Part shown: positions 32,217 to 41,082 of the stretch, piece after piece
Layout of the letters: every line of letters starts with the position of its first letter
How positions within the stretch are numbered: the first letter of the stretch is position 1
Assembly (NCBI RefSeq): GCF_023715645.1
Contig: NZ_JAMBOP010000004.1
Coordinates: forward strand, 1 to 64,000
Origin: Bacillus cytotoxicus
Lineage (GTDB): Bacteria > Bacillota > Bacilli > Bacillales > Bacillaceae_G
Direction: 5' to 3'
DNA length: 64,000 nucleotides
Position numbers and translations under genes: made by a program
The notes under the pieces: model-generated
The model's database searches: none
What the model saw: the letters and a program-made list of their open reading frames with translations, nothing else
What the model was told of the DNA's origin: nothing

Positions 32217-33760
32217 TAGAGTAAAGGAGATAATAAACGATATGTCGATTCCACAATCCGCATCACAAGGCGACGGTTATTAAAACGATCGACATGAATT
32301 TCATTGGACACCTGCAAATCCTCTTCAAAATCGGTCACAAGTTTGCGAATACTGCTTGTATCATATAAAAAAGCATTCACCTCAAAATTCAAATGAAAAC
32401 TTCTCATATCCATATTCGCTGTACCAATTGATGCTAAATCAGAATCAACAATTACAACTTTGCTGTGTAAAAAACCTTTTTCATATTCATATATTTTAGC
32501 GCCTGCCTCTAACAATTCGGGAAAATAAGAGCGGGACGCATAAAATACAGTCCTCTTGTCCGGCTTGCTCGGCATTAACAAACGAACATCAATACCTGCT
32601 AATGCCGCTACCTTTAAGGCTGATAAAATATCATCATCTGGAATAAAATATGGCGTTGCAATCCAAATTGATTTTCGCGCCGAGGCAATCATCGCAAAAT
32701 ATAAATGCTTAATCGTTTCCCACTTACTATCAGGTCCGCCTGCAACGAGCTGCACACCTCCCTGCTCTTCCCCTTTCACAACATCTGCTTGTAAATAATC
32801 AGGAGTTAAAACAGCTTCCCCCGTCATATAAAACCAATCTTGTAAAAAGATAAGTTGTAAACTTCGCACTGCTTCGCCTCGTAAATATAAATGAGTATCT
32901 CGCCAAAAACCAAAATATTTATTTTCACCTAAATATTCGTCCCCAATGTTTAAACCGCCAACAAATCCTTCATTCCCGTCAACCACAATAATTTTCCGGT
33001 GGTTTCGATAATTAATTTTGTCATTTAAAATCGGAAAACGTACAGGAAAGAACGGGACCATTTCCACACCGGCCTTGTTCAATTCTTCAATATACGTGTT
33101 TGAAAGTTTAAAACTCCCTACCGCATCATACAAAAATCGAACAATTACACCCTCTTTTGCTTTTTGAATGAGGATGTCCTTAATTTTTGTGCCTATTTTA
33201 TCATCGCGCACAATATAATATTCCATATGAATATGATGTTTTGCCTGTTTCAACCCATTTAAAATAGCTTCGAAAGTCTCTTTCCCATTTGTTAATACTT
33301 TCGTTTCTGTATGAAAGGAAATATTTAATGCCCCTAGCCGATCAGCTAACCGAAATAATAATTCTTGATGGTCATACTTTTTCAATATACGCTTTTGATC
33401 GTATTCATGCCCTTTATATTGTAAAAACGCTTGCTCGTCTAGAAGGGCTTTCTTTTGAAACATTCGTTTCCTTCGAAAATTTTGTCCAAACAGAAGATAT
33501 GCAAAAAAACCGACTACCGGAAAAATACCAAGTACCATTAACCAAGTTAATGTTTTCGAAGGCTGGCGATTTTCTAAAAAAATGACAAAGCCAATTAAAA
33601 ACCCTGATATTGTAAATAAAACACTTAAAATTCCTACAAACGAAATATCTTTAATGCCAATCACATCCGAATAAAATGTTACATCAATAAATAGACGCAA
33701 CGAAATAAATACCGTAAATAAACCAATTAAAAAGAACAATAGCTTCAACGTATTTTTCAT
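32216..33760 (-). CDS. cls: Cardiolipin synthase
   Basis: A 514-residue phospholipase D-superfamily membrane enzyme that condenses two phosphatidylglycerols to cardiolipin. Two N-terminal membrane helices (about residues 5-25 and 38-63, plus 72-92) are followed by two HKD catalytic repeats, YRNHRKIIVVDGNEGFVGG and FLHSKVVIVDSDLASIGTANMD. The length is standard. It ends directly at a terminator. The membrane position agrees with bulk phospholipid synthesis; a TIR-type repeat lies downstream. B. cereus group genomes carry several cls genes, so which paralogue this is remains open. Confidence 0.93.
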   Translation of the reverse strand: MKNTLKLLFFLIGLFTVFISLRLFIDVTFYSDVIGIKDISFVGILSVLFTISGFLIGFVIFLENRQPSKTLTWLMVLGIFPVVGFFAYLLFGQNFRRKRMFQKKALLDEQAFLQYKGHEYDQKRILKKYDHQELLFRLADRLGALNISFHTETKVLTNGKETFEAILNGLKQAKHHIHMEYYIVRDDKIGTKIKDILIQKAKEGVIVRFLYDAVGSFKLSNTYIEELNKAGVEMVPFFPVRFPILNDKINYRNHRKIIVVDGNEGFVGGLNIGDEYLGENKYFGFWRDTHLYLRGEAVRSLQLIFLQDWFYMTGEAVLTPDYLQADVVKGEEQGGVQLVAGGPDSKWETIKHLYFAMIASARKSIWIATPYFIPDDDILSALKVAALAGIDVRLLMPSKPDKRTVFYASRSYFPELLEAGAKIYEYEKGFLHSKVVIVDSDLASIGTANMDMRSFHLNFEVNAFLYDTSSIRKLVTDFEEDLQVSNEIHVDRFNNRRLVMRIVESTYRLLSPLL

Positions 33761-33802
33761 ACCCGCCCCCCTTACTTACAATCACTGTTCGTATATACGC
33801 AT

Positions 33803-33836
33803 TTAAAAAGCCGATTTCATTATAAGGAAATCGGCC
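33803..33836 (-). terminator. mecA terminator
   Basis: Minus strand GCCGATTTC-CTTATAAT-GAAATCGGC then TTTTT, overlapping the mecA stop. Confidence 0.9.
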
Positions 33837-34504
33837 TACATTCCAAGGGAAAAATGATGACGAATTGTTTCAAGTGCACGGTCAGCAACAATTTGCTTTC
33901 CATATTCACGAACTCGATGAATTGTTAAAGCTGACTCTTCTCCATATTCTAAAATCACGCTTAAGATACGGTCAATTTCCTCTTCATCGTGCACTACCTC
34001 ATCAAACTCGACATATACATAGTATCGGTCTTCAAATGAATATAATTCATCTTTTATCTCTTCAAATATAAGTCGATGACTTAATGAAATAACGTGCTCA
34101 AAATCGTCAAATTTAATTAAAAAACCGAATGTGCCATCTTCGTTAAAAATGGCTCCTTCCTCTTCTAATTCCTGCTCAAATAACGATTCAATTCGCTCAT
34201 CTAAAGGAATATCAATAATCTTATCAACACCAATTGGTAACTCTAATTTTTGCCCATCTTTTGAAAGCTGCGCTTTCGTTACAAGTACCTCAATCCCCTT
34301 TTCAAGCGCCTGCACTTGAATCCAAAGCGGCCCATCTATAAAAAAGTCATCATGGTCACGCACTTCATCCATCATTTCCCAAAATAATTGTTCACTTTTA
34401 TCGCGATTATACCAAATGTCTTCGCGGTTAAATCCGCGGTCTTCTATATCAATGTACGAGATATAAAATTTCATCGTATGATCATTAACTCTTTCAATAT
34501 CCAT
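33836..34504 (-). CDS. mecA: Adaptor protein MecA
   Basis: A 222-residue adaptor that links substrates such as ComK, and in some species Spx-type regulators, to ClpC/ClpP. The N-terminal substrate domain opens MDIERVNDHTMKFYISYIDIEDRGF. A linker rich in acidic residues (about 105-125) leads to the C-terminal ClpC-binding domain with the typical YYVYVEFDE and LAEYGKQIV-like REYGKQIVADRALETI. The start is clear (GGGAGAGGTGC upstream). It sits beside coiA, comZ and spx genes, all connected with competence or proteolytic control. Confidence 0.93.
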   Translation of the reverse strand: MDIERVNDHTMKFYISYIDIEDRGFNREDIWYNRDKSEQLFWEMMDEVRDHDDFFIDGPLWIQVQALEKGIEVLVTKAQLSKDGQKLELPIGVDKIIDIPLDERIESLFEQELEEEGAIFNEDGTFGFLIKFDDFEHVISLSHRLIFEEIKDELYSFEDRYYVYVEFDEVVHDEEEIDRILSVILEYGEESALTIHRVREYGKQIVADRALETIRHHFSLGM

Positions 34505-34689
34505 AATGCACCTCTCCCTTCCTATTTGGAATGGTTATGAAGGGACTCCCCAATCATATTACAAAAAGTTAGAATCTTGTACTCTCATTTTATGATAAGA
34601 TGCGCCAGAATGGAAATAAAATCATCTTATTTGTAAAAAAAACAGTCATTTACCTAATTTCTCATTCAATATATACGTGCAAATTGAAA

Positions 34690-34790
34690 AAAACGCTTTT
34701 TTTAGTTAGGCGAGTGCTTCTGGCCATGCATAGTAACGGGCAGGGCCCTTTTTTTACCACAGGCGCGATTTTAAGCACAAGTTGAAGGAA
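34690..34790 (-). repeat. bcr-like repeat, reversed and diverged
   Basis: Plus-strand CTTCTGGCCATGCATAGTAACGGGCAGGGCCCTTTTTT and AGGCGCG are the reverse of the family core. The outer parts are hard to align. Confidence 0.6.
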
Positions 34791-35005
34791 ACGCATCTTC
34801 TCTTCTGATTTTAAACGAAACAATGGACATGCTATCGCTGGAAATGATTGTCCTATATTCTTTTTTCCTGCATATGATGTAAACGAAACAAGCTTACAAT
34901 ACATAGACAAAATCCTTCTGTTATATATGACGCGAATGAAAACAAATCCGCTCCTGATAGACGATATTTCTTCCTATTAGGACTGAGTAAATGGAGGCAA
35001 TTTGA
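34791..35005. other. Gap before the TerC-type gene
   Basis: About 210 bases of mixed sequence, partly decayed repeat. No manganese (yybP-ykoY type) riboswitch fold was recognised, though TerC genes sometimes carry one. A GGAGGCAATTTG site precedes the gene. Confidence 0.4.
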
Positions 35006-35674
35006 ATGGATTTAGACTTTCTCACATCCATCTTTATCATCGTTGGTATCGATGTTGTATTAGGAGGCGATAACGCCATTGTCATTGCACTAGCTAGCCG
35101 AAACTTACCAGAAGCAGAACGAAATAAAGCGATTGTTTTAGGAACTGGTTTAGCCATTATATTACGTATCCTACTCACAATAATGGCCGTTTATTTACTT
35201 AATATTCCTTTTTTGCAATTAGCAGGTGGCATTTTACTTACTTTCATTGCAATTAATCTTCTTACAGATAGCAGTCATAATCTGTCTAGTATTAAAGCAA
35301 AAACAACATTATTCCAAGCTGTACGAACAATTGTTTTTGCAGATCTTGTTATGGGATTTGATAATGTACTAGCAATCGCCGGAGCCTCTCATGGAGATAT
35401 TACATTAGTTATTGTCGGATTACTCATTTCTATTCCTATTATTATATGGGGAAGTAAACTTATTTTATTATGCATGGAAAGATTTCCTCTTCTCGTTTAT
35501 TTCGGAGCTGCGATCTTAGCTTACACTGCCGGTCGTATGGTCATACATGAAGAGAATCTCAAATCATTTTTCGAAGCAAAACCACTGTTCACAGTAAGCA
35601 TTCCCTTTCTTTTTATGATTACGGTGCTAGTAGTTGGCATTGTTGTGAACCAAGTGAGGCTGAGGAATACTTGA
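35006..35674 (+). CDS. TerC-family membrane protein (YjbE-like)
   Basis: A 222-residue protein with about seven membrane helices. Hallmarks: VGIDVVLGGDNAIVIALA near residue 15 and VFADLVMGFDNVLAIAGASHG near residue 115, the paired acidic motifs with Asp-Asn that bind metal ions in the TerC family. Relatives export manganese and load metal on secreted enzymes. It matches B. subtilis YjbE in length. The start ATG follows GGAGGCAATTTG. A pair of reversed bcr-like repeats comes after it. The ion specificity is inferred from family data. Confidence 0.87.
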   Translation: MDLDFLTSIFIIVGIDVVLGGDNAIVIALASRNLPEAERNKAIVLGTGLAIILRILLTIMAVYLLNIPFLQLAGGILLTFIAINLLTDSSHNLSSIKAKTTLFQAVRTIVFADLVMGFDNVLAIAGASHGDITLVIVGLLISIPIIIWGSKLILLCMERFPLLVYFGAAILAYTAGRMVIHEENLKSFFEAKPLFTVSIPFLFMITVLVVGIVVNQVRLRNT

Positions 35675-35691
35675 ACTATTTTACCTTTGAA

Positions 35692-35855
35692 TAAAAAGAA
35701 AAACCTCTTTCTTTTTGCGGGGACGAGAGCATCTGGCCATGCATAGTAGCGGACAGGGCCTTTTTCTGCCACGGGCACGGGTTAAAACAAAAGTAGAATG
35801 CAAGTAGCGGGTATGGTATTTCTTCATAGCACCTACTTGTAGCGGTGAAATTTCG
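35692..35855 (-). repeat. bcr-like repeat, reversed
   Basis: Reversed core GACGAGAGCATCTGGCCATGCATAG, CAGGGCCTTTTTCTGCCACGG, TTAAAACAAAAGTAGAATGC. First of two tandem copies. Confidence 0.75.
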
Positions 35856-35995
35856 AACTAAAAATCCTTTCTTTTTAGGCGGACGAGAGCTACTGGCCAT
35901 GCATAGTAACGGGCAGGGCCTTTTTCTGCCACGGGCGGGATTTTAAACAAATGGAGTATGCAAGTAGCGGGTATGGTGTTTCTTCATAACAGCTA
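35856..35995 (-). repeat. bcr-like repeat, reversed, second tandem copy
   Basis: Repeats the previous unit: GACGAGAGCTACTGGCCATGCATAG, CAGGGCCTTTTTCTGCCACGG, AAGTAGCGGGTATGG. Together they fill the TerC-spx gap. Confidence 0.75.
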
Positions 35996-36000
35996 TATAT

Positions 36001-36055
36001 AAAAAAGAACTGATTCACACATTCTGCTCAAGCAGGATTAGAAATCAGTTCTTAT
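36001..36055 (-). terminator. spx terminator
   Basis: Long stem AAGAACTGATT / AATCAGTTCTT with inner TCTGCTCAAGCAGGA pairing; T-rich run on the minus strand after the spx stop. Confidence 0.88.
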
Positions 36056-36066
36056 GTCATATTATA

Positions 36067-36462
36067 TTAATTTACAAGGCGCTGCGCTTCTCGTAATTGG
36101 AACGTTCTCACTGTTCGTGGTAAGAAACGACGAATTTCATCTTCGTTATAACCAACTTGTAGGCGTTTTTCATCAATGATAATAGGACGACGAAGAATAC
36201 CTGGGTAATCACGAATAAGATTATATAAATCTTGAAGAGGTAAAGACTCTAAATTAATATTTAATTCTTGAAAAACTTTAGAACGAGTCGAAATAATCTC
36301 ATCTGTTCCACTTTCCGTCATACGTAAAATCTCTTTAATTTCCTCAATGGATAATGGATCTGAGAAAATATTACGTTCTGTATAAGGAATATGGTTTTCT
36401 TCTAACCATAACTTCGCTTTTCTACAAGACGTACAACTTGGAGAACTATATAGTGTTACCAT
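36067..36462 (-). CDS. spxA1: Disulfide-stress regulator Spx
   Basis: A 131-residue ArsC-fold transcription regulator that binds the RNA polymerase alpha C-terminal domain. The redox switch C-T-S-C is at residues 10-13 of [16 protein letters not shown]. The conserved [34 protein letters not shown] (with the Gly/Arg-type RNA polymerase contact region) and the C-terminal degradation tail are present. Length 131 as in B. subtilis Spx. Its adaptor gene spxH lies about 9 kb away at 27051. The 410-base upstream region leaves room for several promoters, as known for spx. Confidence 0.95.
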   Translation of the reverse strand: MVTLYSSPSCTSCRKAKLWLEENHIPYTERNIFSDPLSIEEIKEILRMTESGTDEIISTRSKVFQELNINLESLPLQDLYNLIRDYPGILRRPIIIDEKRLQVGYNEDEIRRFLPRTVRTFQLREAQRLVN

Positions 36463-36876
36463 ACATTACTCACTCTCCTTATAAAAGTACAAATTCTGTA
36501 CAATTTCACATTTTTATAATTATACTCAACCAAACTTTGTATTACTTACAATTACTTATCTAAACATAACGAATTTCTCTAAAAAAATAATCATTTTAAA
36601 TAAGTAACTTCTATAAATCATTATACAATAGAAACGAACAGAAATATATACTAATTTTTCTTCATAATATACATAAAAGTTGTGCAAATGATGTGCATTT
36701 TGTAAGAAAAATATGTATATGATCAAAAAGAACGTTTGTTCTTAATTCATTTTAGCAAACTACTTTCCCTCTGTCTATACAAATTTTACAAATACAATCT
36801 TTTTATCAAACAATTCTTTTTTTTTTGTCTTTTTCAACATACAATAGAAATATACTTGCGCAAAGGGGGATTACAT
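36463..36876. other. AT-rich region upstream of spx
   Basis: About 410 bases of very AT-rich DNA with no gene or repeat recognised. It should contain the promoters of spx (minus) and of the small gene at 36877 (plus). No operator could be assigned by eye. Confidence 0.45.
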
Positions 36877-37080
36877 ATGGGAGCTTTTTTTCTTGATTTT
36901 GTAATCGTTGCAGCATTAGTCATTGGGATCACCGCAACTATTGGGGTTATTACAAATGGGATTGGTGAAAAATTGTTTGGTCGTAAAGACAAAATGAAAT
37001 TCGTAAATAAATCTTTTGAAGTGCAAGCGGGCTGGAATCAAGTTGGTGGTAAAGGAATTTATAAGAAGCATACGTATTAA
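36877..37080 (+). CDS. Small single-helix membrane protein
   Basis: A 67-residue protein starting at ATG 36877 with AAAGGGGGA six bases before. An N-terminal membrane helix (FFLDFVIVAALVIGITATIGVI) is followed by a soluble, basic tail (GRKDKMKFVNKSFEVQAGWNQVGGKGIYKKHTY). I do not recognise the family; homologues are likely restricted to related bacilli. It is followed by a bidirectional terminator shared with oppA. Function unknown. Confidence 0.75.
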   Translation: MGAFFLDFVIVAALVIGITATIGVITNGIGEKLFGRKDKMKFVNKSFEVQAGWNQVGGKGIYKKHTY

Positions 37081-37117
37081 AAAAGAAGCAGGATTCGAAA
37101 TCCTGCTTCTTTTTCAT
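37079..37117. terminator. Shared terminator of the small gene and oppA
   Basis: AAAGAAGCAGGATTCG-AAATCCTGCTTCTTTTT perfect stem between converging genes. Confidence 0.9.
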
Positions 37118-37122
37118 ATTTA

Positions 37123-38763
37123 TTATTTTCCTACAGTAGTCCACTTAAAGCTTAGCTCTGGACCATATTTATTGATGTAAAGATCGTTTATTGTTTCACG
37201 TTGTAAAAGCGCTCTTCCGCGTTGATAGATTGGCGCAATGGCTGCATCATCGAATAAGATTTTTTCTGCTTTCTCCAGATCATTCCAACGTCCTTTTACA
37301 TCAGTTCCTTCTTTCTTAGCTTTTTTAATTAACTCATCATACTCGGCATTTGAGTAACCCATTTTATTTTGTGCACCGTTTGTTACAAACATGTCAAGGA
37401 ATGTCATTGCATCTGGGAAGTCTGGTCCCCAACCGCTAAATGAAATATCAAACTCACCAGTTTTTTCTAATTTTAACACTTGTGCAAAAGGTTGTGACTT
37501 AATATTTACTTTTAAGCCTGGTAAATTCTTTTCTAATTCACCTTTTAAATACTCACTTGTTTTCTTTGATAATTCTATATCAGAGTTTAACAATTCAAGT
37601 TCAATTGTGTCTTTTCCAAGTTCTTTTTTACCAGCTTCCCAATACTTTTTCGCTTCTTTCGCATCAGTTTTTACAAGCTTTCCATTCTCTTTACGGAAAT
37701 CTTTTCCATCAGAATTCTTAACAAAGTCTTCTGGAACTATGCCACCAGCCGATTTTGAACCGTTATTCAACAATGTATTTACCATCGCATTACGCTCAAA
37801 CCCTAAAGAAATTGCTTTACGAATATTCTTATTTGCTAAAGTAGGATTTTTTTGATTTAAACGTAAGAAATATACTGTTGGATCGCTTGTTGTTTTAAAA
37901 TCGCTATTTTTTCTATATTTATCCACAAATTCTGCCTGTAAATAAACACGGTCAACTGCCTTTGTTTCATATAAATTTACCGCTGTTCCTGTCTCTTTTA
38001 CGATATTATAGTTAATTTCCTCTAATTTAACTGTTTTATTATCCCAATAAGATGGATTTTTCTTTAATTGGAAGCTTTGTTCATGTTTCCATTCACTTAA
38101 TACAAATGGACCATTATATAATGTTGTATTCGCTTCTAATCCATGTTTCTGCCCTTGTTCTTTCACATATTTTTCATTAAGCGGGAAGAACAACGGATAT
38201 ACTGTTAAATTCACAAAATACGGAACTGGATTGTCTAACTCTACTTCGAACGTATAATCATCAACTGCCTTTACACCTAATTGGTCTACTGGCAATTGTT
38301 TCATATTGATCTTCTCTGCATTCTTCACATCAAACATTATGTAAGCAGATTTCGCAGTTGTATCTGGATTTACCGCTCGTTGCCAAGAATACACAAAATC
38401 TTTTGCTGTTACAGGGGCCCCGTTTGACCATTTTGCATCTTTACGTAATTTAAATGTATATTTCTTTCCATCTTCTGATTTTTCATATGACTCGGCAACA
38501 CCTGGAACTATTTTTTGATCTTTTCCAAGACGATATAGCCCTTCCATTGCATTGTTCATTACGCTAGAAGATGTTGCATCTGTTGTTAATGTTGTATCCA
38601 TCGTTGGAAGCTCAGCTGTTTCAATCATATTGATTACTTGCTTAGCATTACTTGTATCCCCTTTTGCTTTCGCTTTCGAATCGTCTTTTGAATATCCGCA
38701 TCCCCCTAAAATCATGCTTACTGTCAATGTTGATGCAAGTAGCATCGGCACCTTTTTCTTCAT
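37123..38763 (-). CDS. oppA: Oligopeptide-binding lipoprotein OppA
   Basis: A 546-residue extracellular solute-binding protein (family 5). Signal with lipobox LGGC (Cys22), so it is anchored to the outer face of the membrane. Body motifs include ARGAPVTAKDFVYSWQRAVNP, GVKAVDDYTFEVELDNPVPYF, LYNGPFVLSEW and ISFSGWGPDFPDAMTFLD. It delivers peptides, including signalling peptides in Bacillus, to OppBCDF. It comes after oppF and is separated from it by 326 bases with a terminator, so it probably has its own promoter or is transcribed by readthrough at a different level. ATG preceded by GGAGGGTAT. Confidence 0.95.
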   Translation of the reverse strand: MKKKVPMLLASTLTVSMILGGCGYSKDDSKAKAKGDTSNAKQVINMIETAELPTMDTTLTTDATSSSVMNNAMEGLYRLGKDQKIVPGVAESYEKSEDGKKYTFKLRKDAKWSNGAPVTAKDFVYSWQRAVNPDTTAKSAYIMFDVKNAEKINMKQLPVDQLGVKAVDDYTFEVELDNPVPYFVNLTVYPLFFPLNEKYVKEQGQKHGLEANTTLYNGPFVLSEWKHEQSFQLKKNPSYWDNKTVKLEEINYNIVKETGTAVNLYETKAVDRVYLQAEFVDKYRKNSDFKTTSDPTVYFLRLNQKNPTLANKNIRKAISLGFERNAMVNTLLNNGSKSAGGIVPEDFVKNSDGKDFRKENGKLVKTDAKEAKKYWEAGKKELGKDTIELELLNSDIELSKKTSEYLKGELEKNLPGLKVNIKSQPFAQVLKLEKTGEFDISFSGWGPDFPDAMTFLDMFVTNGAQNKMGYSNAEYDELIKKAKKEGTDVKGRWNDLEKAEKILFDDAAIAPIYQRGRALLQRETINDLYINKYGPELSFKWTTVGK

Positions 38764-39051
38764 AAATTATACCCTCCTCCAAAATGTTAGACTTTCTCCG
38801 AAAATAATAAAAAGTAATTAAGTTCTAACAATTCATATTATACATACAAATTGATTATTTGTATATTTATTTTTCTATTTTATGAAAATTTTCTGTTAAC
38901 ATTTTATTCCTCCTGTTCACTTTAATAACAACGTATTCATTGATTTTTTGTTATTTTTTAACTTGTTTAAATTATCTGAATATAATTATAAGATTTTTAT
39001 GATATATTTTTTTTGCGAAATAGTATGTTTTTAATTGTTCTTGAAAAAACG
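38764..39051. other. AT-rich region upstream of oppA
   Basis: About 290 bases, extremely AT-rich, no gene or repeat seen. It follows the oppF terminator in transcription direction and is expected to hold the separate oppA promoter. Confidence 0.45.
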
Positions 39052-39088
39052 AAAAAAACCGAGCACATGGAAAACGTGCTCGGTTTCT
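39052..39088 (-). terminator. Terminator between oppF and oppA
   Basis: Minus strand ACCGAGCACG-TTTTCCA-TGTGCTCGGT followed by seven T; abuts the oppF stop. Confidence 0.9.
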
Positions 39089-39089
39089 C

Positions 39090-40025
39090 TTATTGATAGA
39101 TTTCTTTATATTTTTTATACTCAGCTTCTGAGCAAAGAACGAAATGTCCTGGGCGAATTTCGCGCATTTGCGGCTCTTCATTACCATATTGATGCTGAGA
39201 TGGATCGTACACGATACGTTTACGATTGCGCTCATAATCTGGATCTGGAAGCGGAATTGCTGATAATAGTGATTTTGTATACGGATGAATTGGATGCTCG
39301 TATAACTCTCCACTCATTGCAAGTTCCACGATTTTCCCATGATACATAACACCGATACGGTCACTAATATATTTTACCATCGATAAATCATGGGCGATAA
39401 ATAAGTATGTTAAACCTTTCTCATGTTGTAGCTTTTTCAATAAGTTTACTACTTGTGCCTGAATGGATACGTCAAGCGCTGAAATCGGCTCATCGGCAAT
39501 AATAAAGTCCGGCTCTACTGCTAACGCTCTTGCAATTCCGATACGCTGACGTTGTCCACCAGAGAATTCATGCGGGAAACGACTTGCATGTTCACGGTTC
39601 AAACCAACCGTCTCAAGCAAGTCATACACACGCTTCATACGATCTTCTTTGTTTTTAGCAAGACCGTGAATATCAATTCCTTCTGCAATGATATCACCAA
39701 CGCTCATACGCGGATTTAACGATGCGTATGGATCTTGGAAAATCATTTGCATTTTACGGTTAAAATTCTTTAATTCAGCGCGAGATTTTTTACCGTGTAC
39801 ATTTTCCCCGTCAAATAACACTTCGCCCGCCGTTGCGTCATATAAACGAATGATTGTTCTTCCCGTTGTTGATTTACCAGAACCAGACTCACCTACAAGT
39901 CCGAATGTTTCTCCGCGGAAAATATCGAATGTAACACCATCAATCGCTTTAACAACTCCGCCGTTCACGTTAAAATATTGCTTTACATTTTTCACTTCAA
40001 TTAATTTTTCACGATTATTAGTCAT
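39090..40025 (-). CDS. oppF: Oligopeptide ABC transporter ATPase OppF
   Basis: A 311-residue ABC ATPase. Walker A GESGSGKST, Q-loop MIFQDPYASLNPRM, signature SGGQRQRIGIARAL, Walker B DFIIADEPISALD, H-loop IAHDLSMVKYI, then the peptide-transporter C-terminal extension HPYTKSLLSAIPLPDPDYERNRKRI. It pairs with OppD to energise peptide uptake. I chose ATG 40025, behind AAAGCGGGTG; a GTG three codons upstream abuts that site. Start overlaps the oppD stop by eight bases, a mark of translational coupling. A terminator follows. Confidence 0.95.
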   Translation of the reverse strand: MTNNREKLIEVKNVKQYFNVNGGVVKAIDGVTFDIFRGETFGLVGESGSGKSTTGRTIIRLYDATAGEVLFDGENVHGKKSRAELKNFNRKMQMIFQDPYASLNPRMSVGDIIAEGIDIHGLAKNKEDRMKRVYDLLETVGLNREHASRFPHEFSGGQRQRIGIARALAVEPDFIIADEPISALDVSIQAQVVNLLKKLQHEKGLTYLFIAHDLSMVKYISDRIGVMYHGKIVELAMSGELYEHPIHPYTKSLLSAIPLPDPDYERNRKRIVYDPSQHQYGNEEPQMREIRPGHFVLCSEAEYKKYKEIYQ

Positions 40026-41061
40026 GCTGTTCACCCGCTTTCATTTGTCGAATACGTCTTTGGACAATTTCAGGCGGCTCCACATTTGGAGCTTGTTCAT
40101 GTAGCAGCCACGTTGCTGCATAATGTGTTTCACTTACTTTGAATAAAGGTGGTTCCATTTCAAAGTCAATCTTTAACGCTTGTGGATTACGGGCTGCAAA
40201 TGCATCACCTTTTGGCGGCTTTAATAAATCTGGCGGCGTTCCTGGAATTGCATATAACGCCTCTTCTCCACCTTCTAAACTTGGCATAGAAGCTAATAGT
40301 CCCCATGTATATGGATGCTTCGGATTATAGAAGATTTCATCTACTGTACCAATCTCTACAACTTTCCCTGCATACATAACAGCCACTCGGTCCGCTACAT
40401 TCGCAACAACACCTAAATCATGCGTGATAAAAATGATAGCTGCTTCTGTTTTTTGCTGAATGTCTTTCATTAACTCTAAAATTTGTGCTTGAATTGTTAC
40501 GTCAAGCGCAGTTGTCGGCTCATCGGCAATTAATAACTTCGGATTACAAGCAAGCGCCATCGCAATAACAACACGTTGTCTCATCCCGCCTGAAAATTGA
40601 TGCGGATACTGTTTTAGGCGCGCTTCCGGATTAGGAATTCCAACAAGATCAAGTAGTTCTAACGCCACTTTACGAGCATCAGCTTTACTCATTCCTTGGT
40701 GTTTAATAAGACCTTCCATAATTTGATTGCCAATTGTCATCGTTGGATTTAATGACGTCATTGGATCTTGGAAAATCATCGCAATCTCTTTTCCGCGAAT
40801 TTGTTGCATTTCCTTTTCAGACAACTTCGTTAAATCGCGGCCATCAAAAATGATTTCCCCGTTCTTAATGCGCCCTGGCGGCTTTGGAATTAAGTCCATC
40901 AACGCTTTAGATGTAACGGACTTACCAGAACCAGATTCCCCCACAATCGCTAGTGTTTCTCCCTTTTTTAAATCAAAAGTAACTCCGCGCACTGCTTGTA
41001 CTTCACCAGCATGTATGTCAAACGAAACTTGTAAATCTTTTACTTCTAACAAAGTTTTCAT
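40018..41061 (-). CDS. oppD: Oligopeptide ABC transporter ATPase OppD
   Basis: A 347-residue ABC ATPase. Walker A GESGSGKSV, Q-loop MIFQDPMTSLNPTM, signature SGGMRQRVVIAMAL, Walker B KLLIADEPTTALD and H-loop ITHDLGVVANV are intact. The C-terminal peptide-transporter extension HPYTWGLLASMPSLEGG...LYAIPGTPPDLLKPPKGDAFAARN includes the usual site region, though the Cys cluster of iron-sulfur members is absent. Partner of OppF. GGAGAGGG precedes the ATG, 21 bases from the oppC stop. Confidence 0.95.
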   Translation of the reverse strand: MKTLLEVKDLQVSFDIHAGEVQAVRGVTFDLKKGETLAIVGESGSGKSVTSKALMDLIPKPPGRIKNGEIIFDGRDLTKLSEKEMQQIRGKEIAMIFQDPMTSLNPTMTIGNQIMEGLIKHQGMSKADARKVALELLDLVGIPNPEARLKQYPHQFSGGMRQRVVIAMALACNPKLLIADEPTTALDVTIQAQILELMKDIQQKTEAAIIFITHDLGVVANVADRVAVMYAGKVVEIGTVDEIFYNPKHPYTWGLLASMPSLEGGEEALYAIPGTPPDLLKPPKGDAFAARNPQALKIDFEMEPPLFKVSETHYAATWLLHEQAPNVEPPEIVQRRIRQMKAGEQHD

Positions 41062-41082
41062 TGTTCCCTCTCCTTTCCTACT

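Noticed and set aside
34505-35005. Manganese riboswitch before the TerC-type gene
   Set aside because: No conserved yybP-ykoY loop sequences could be found; the space is largely decayed repeat.
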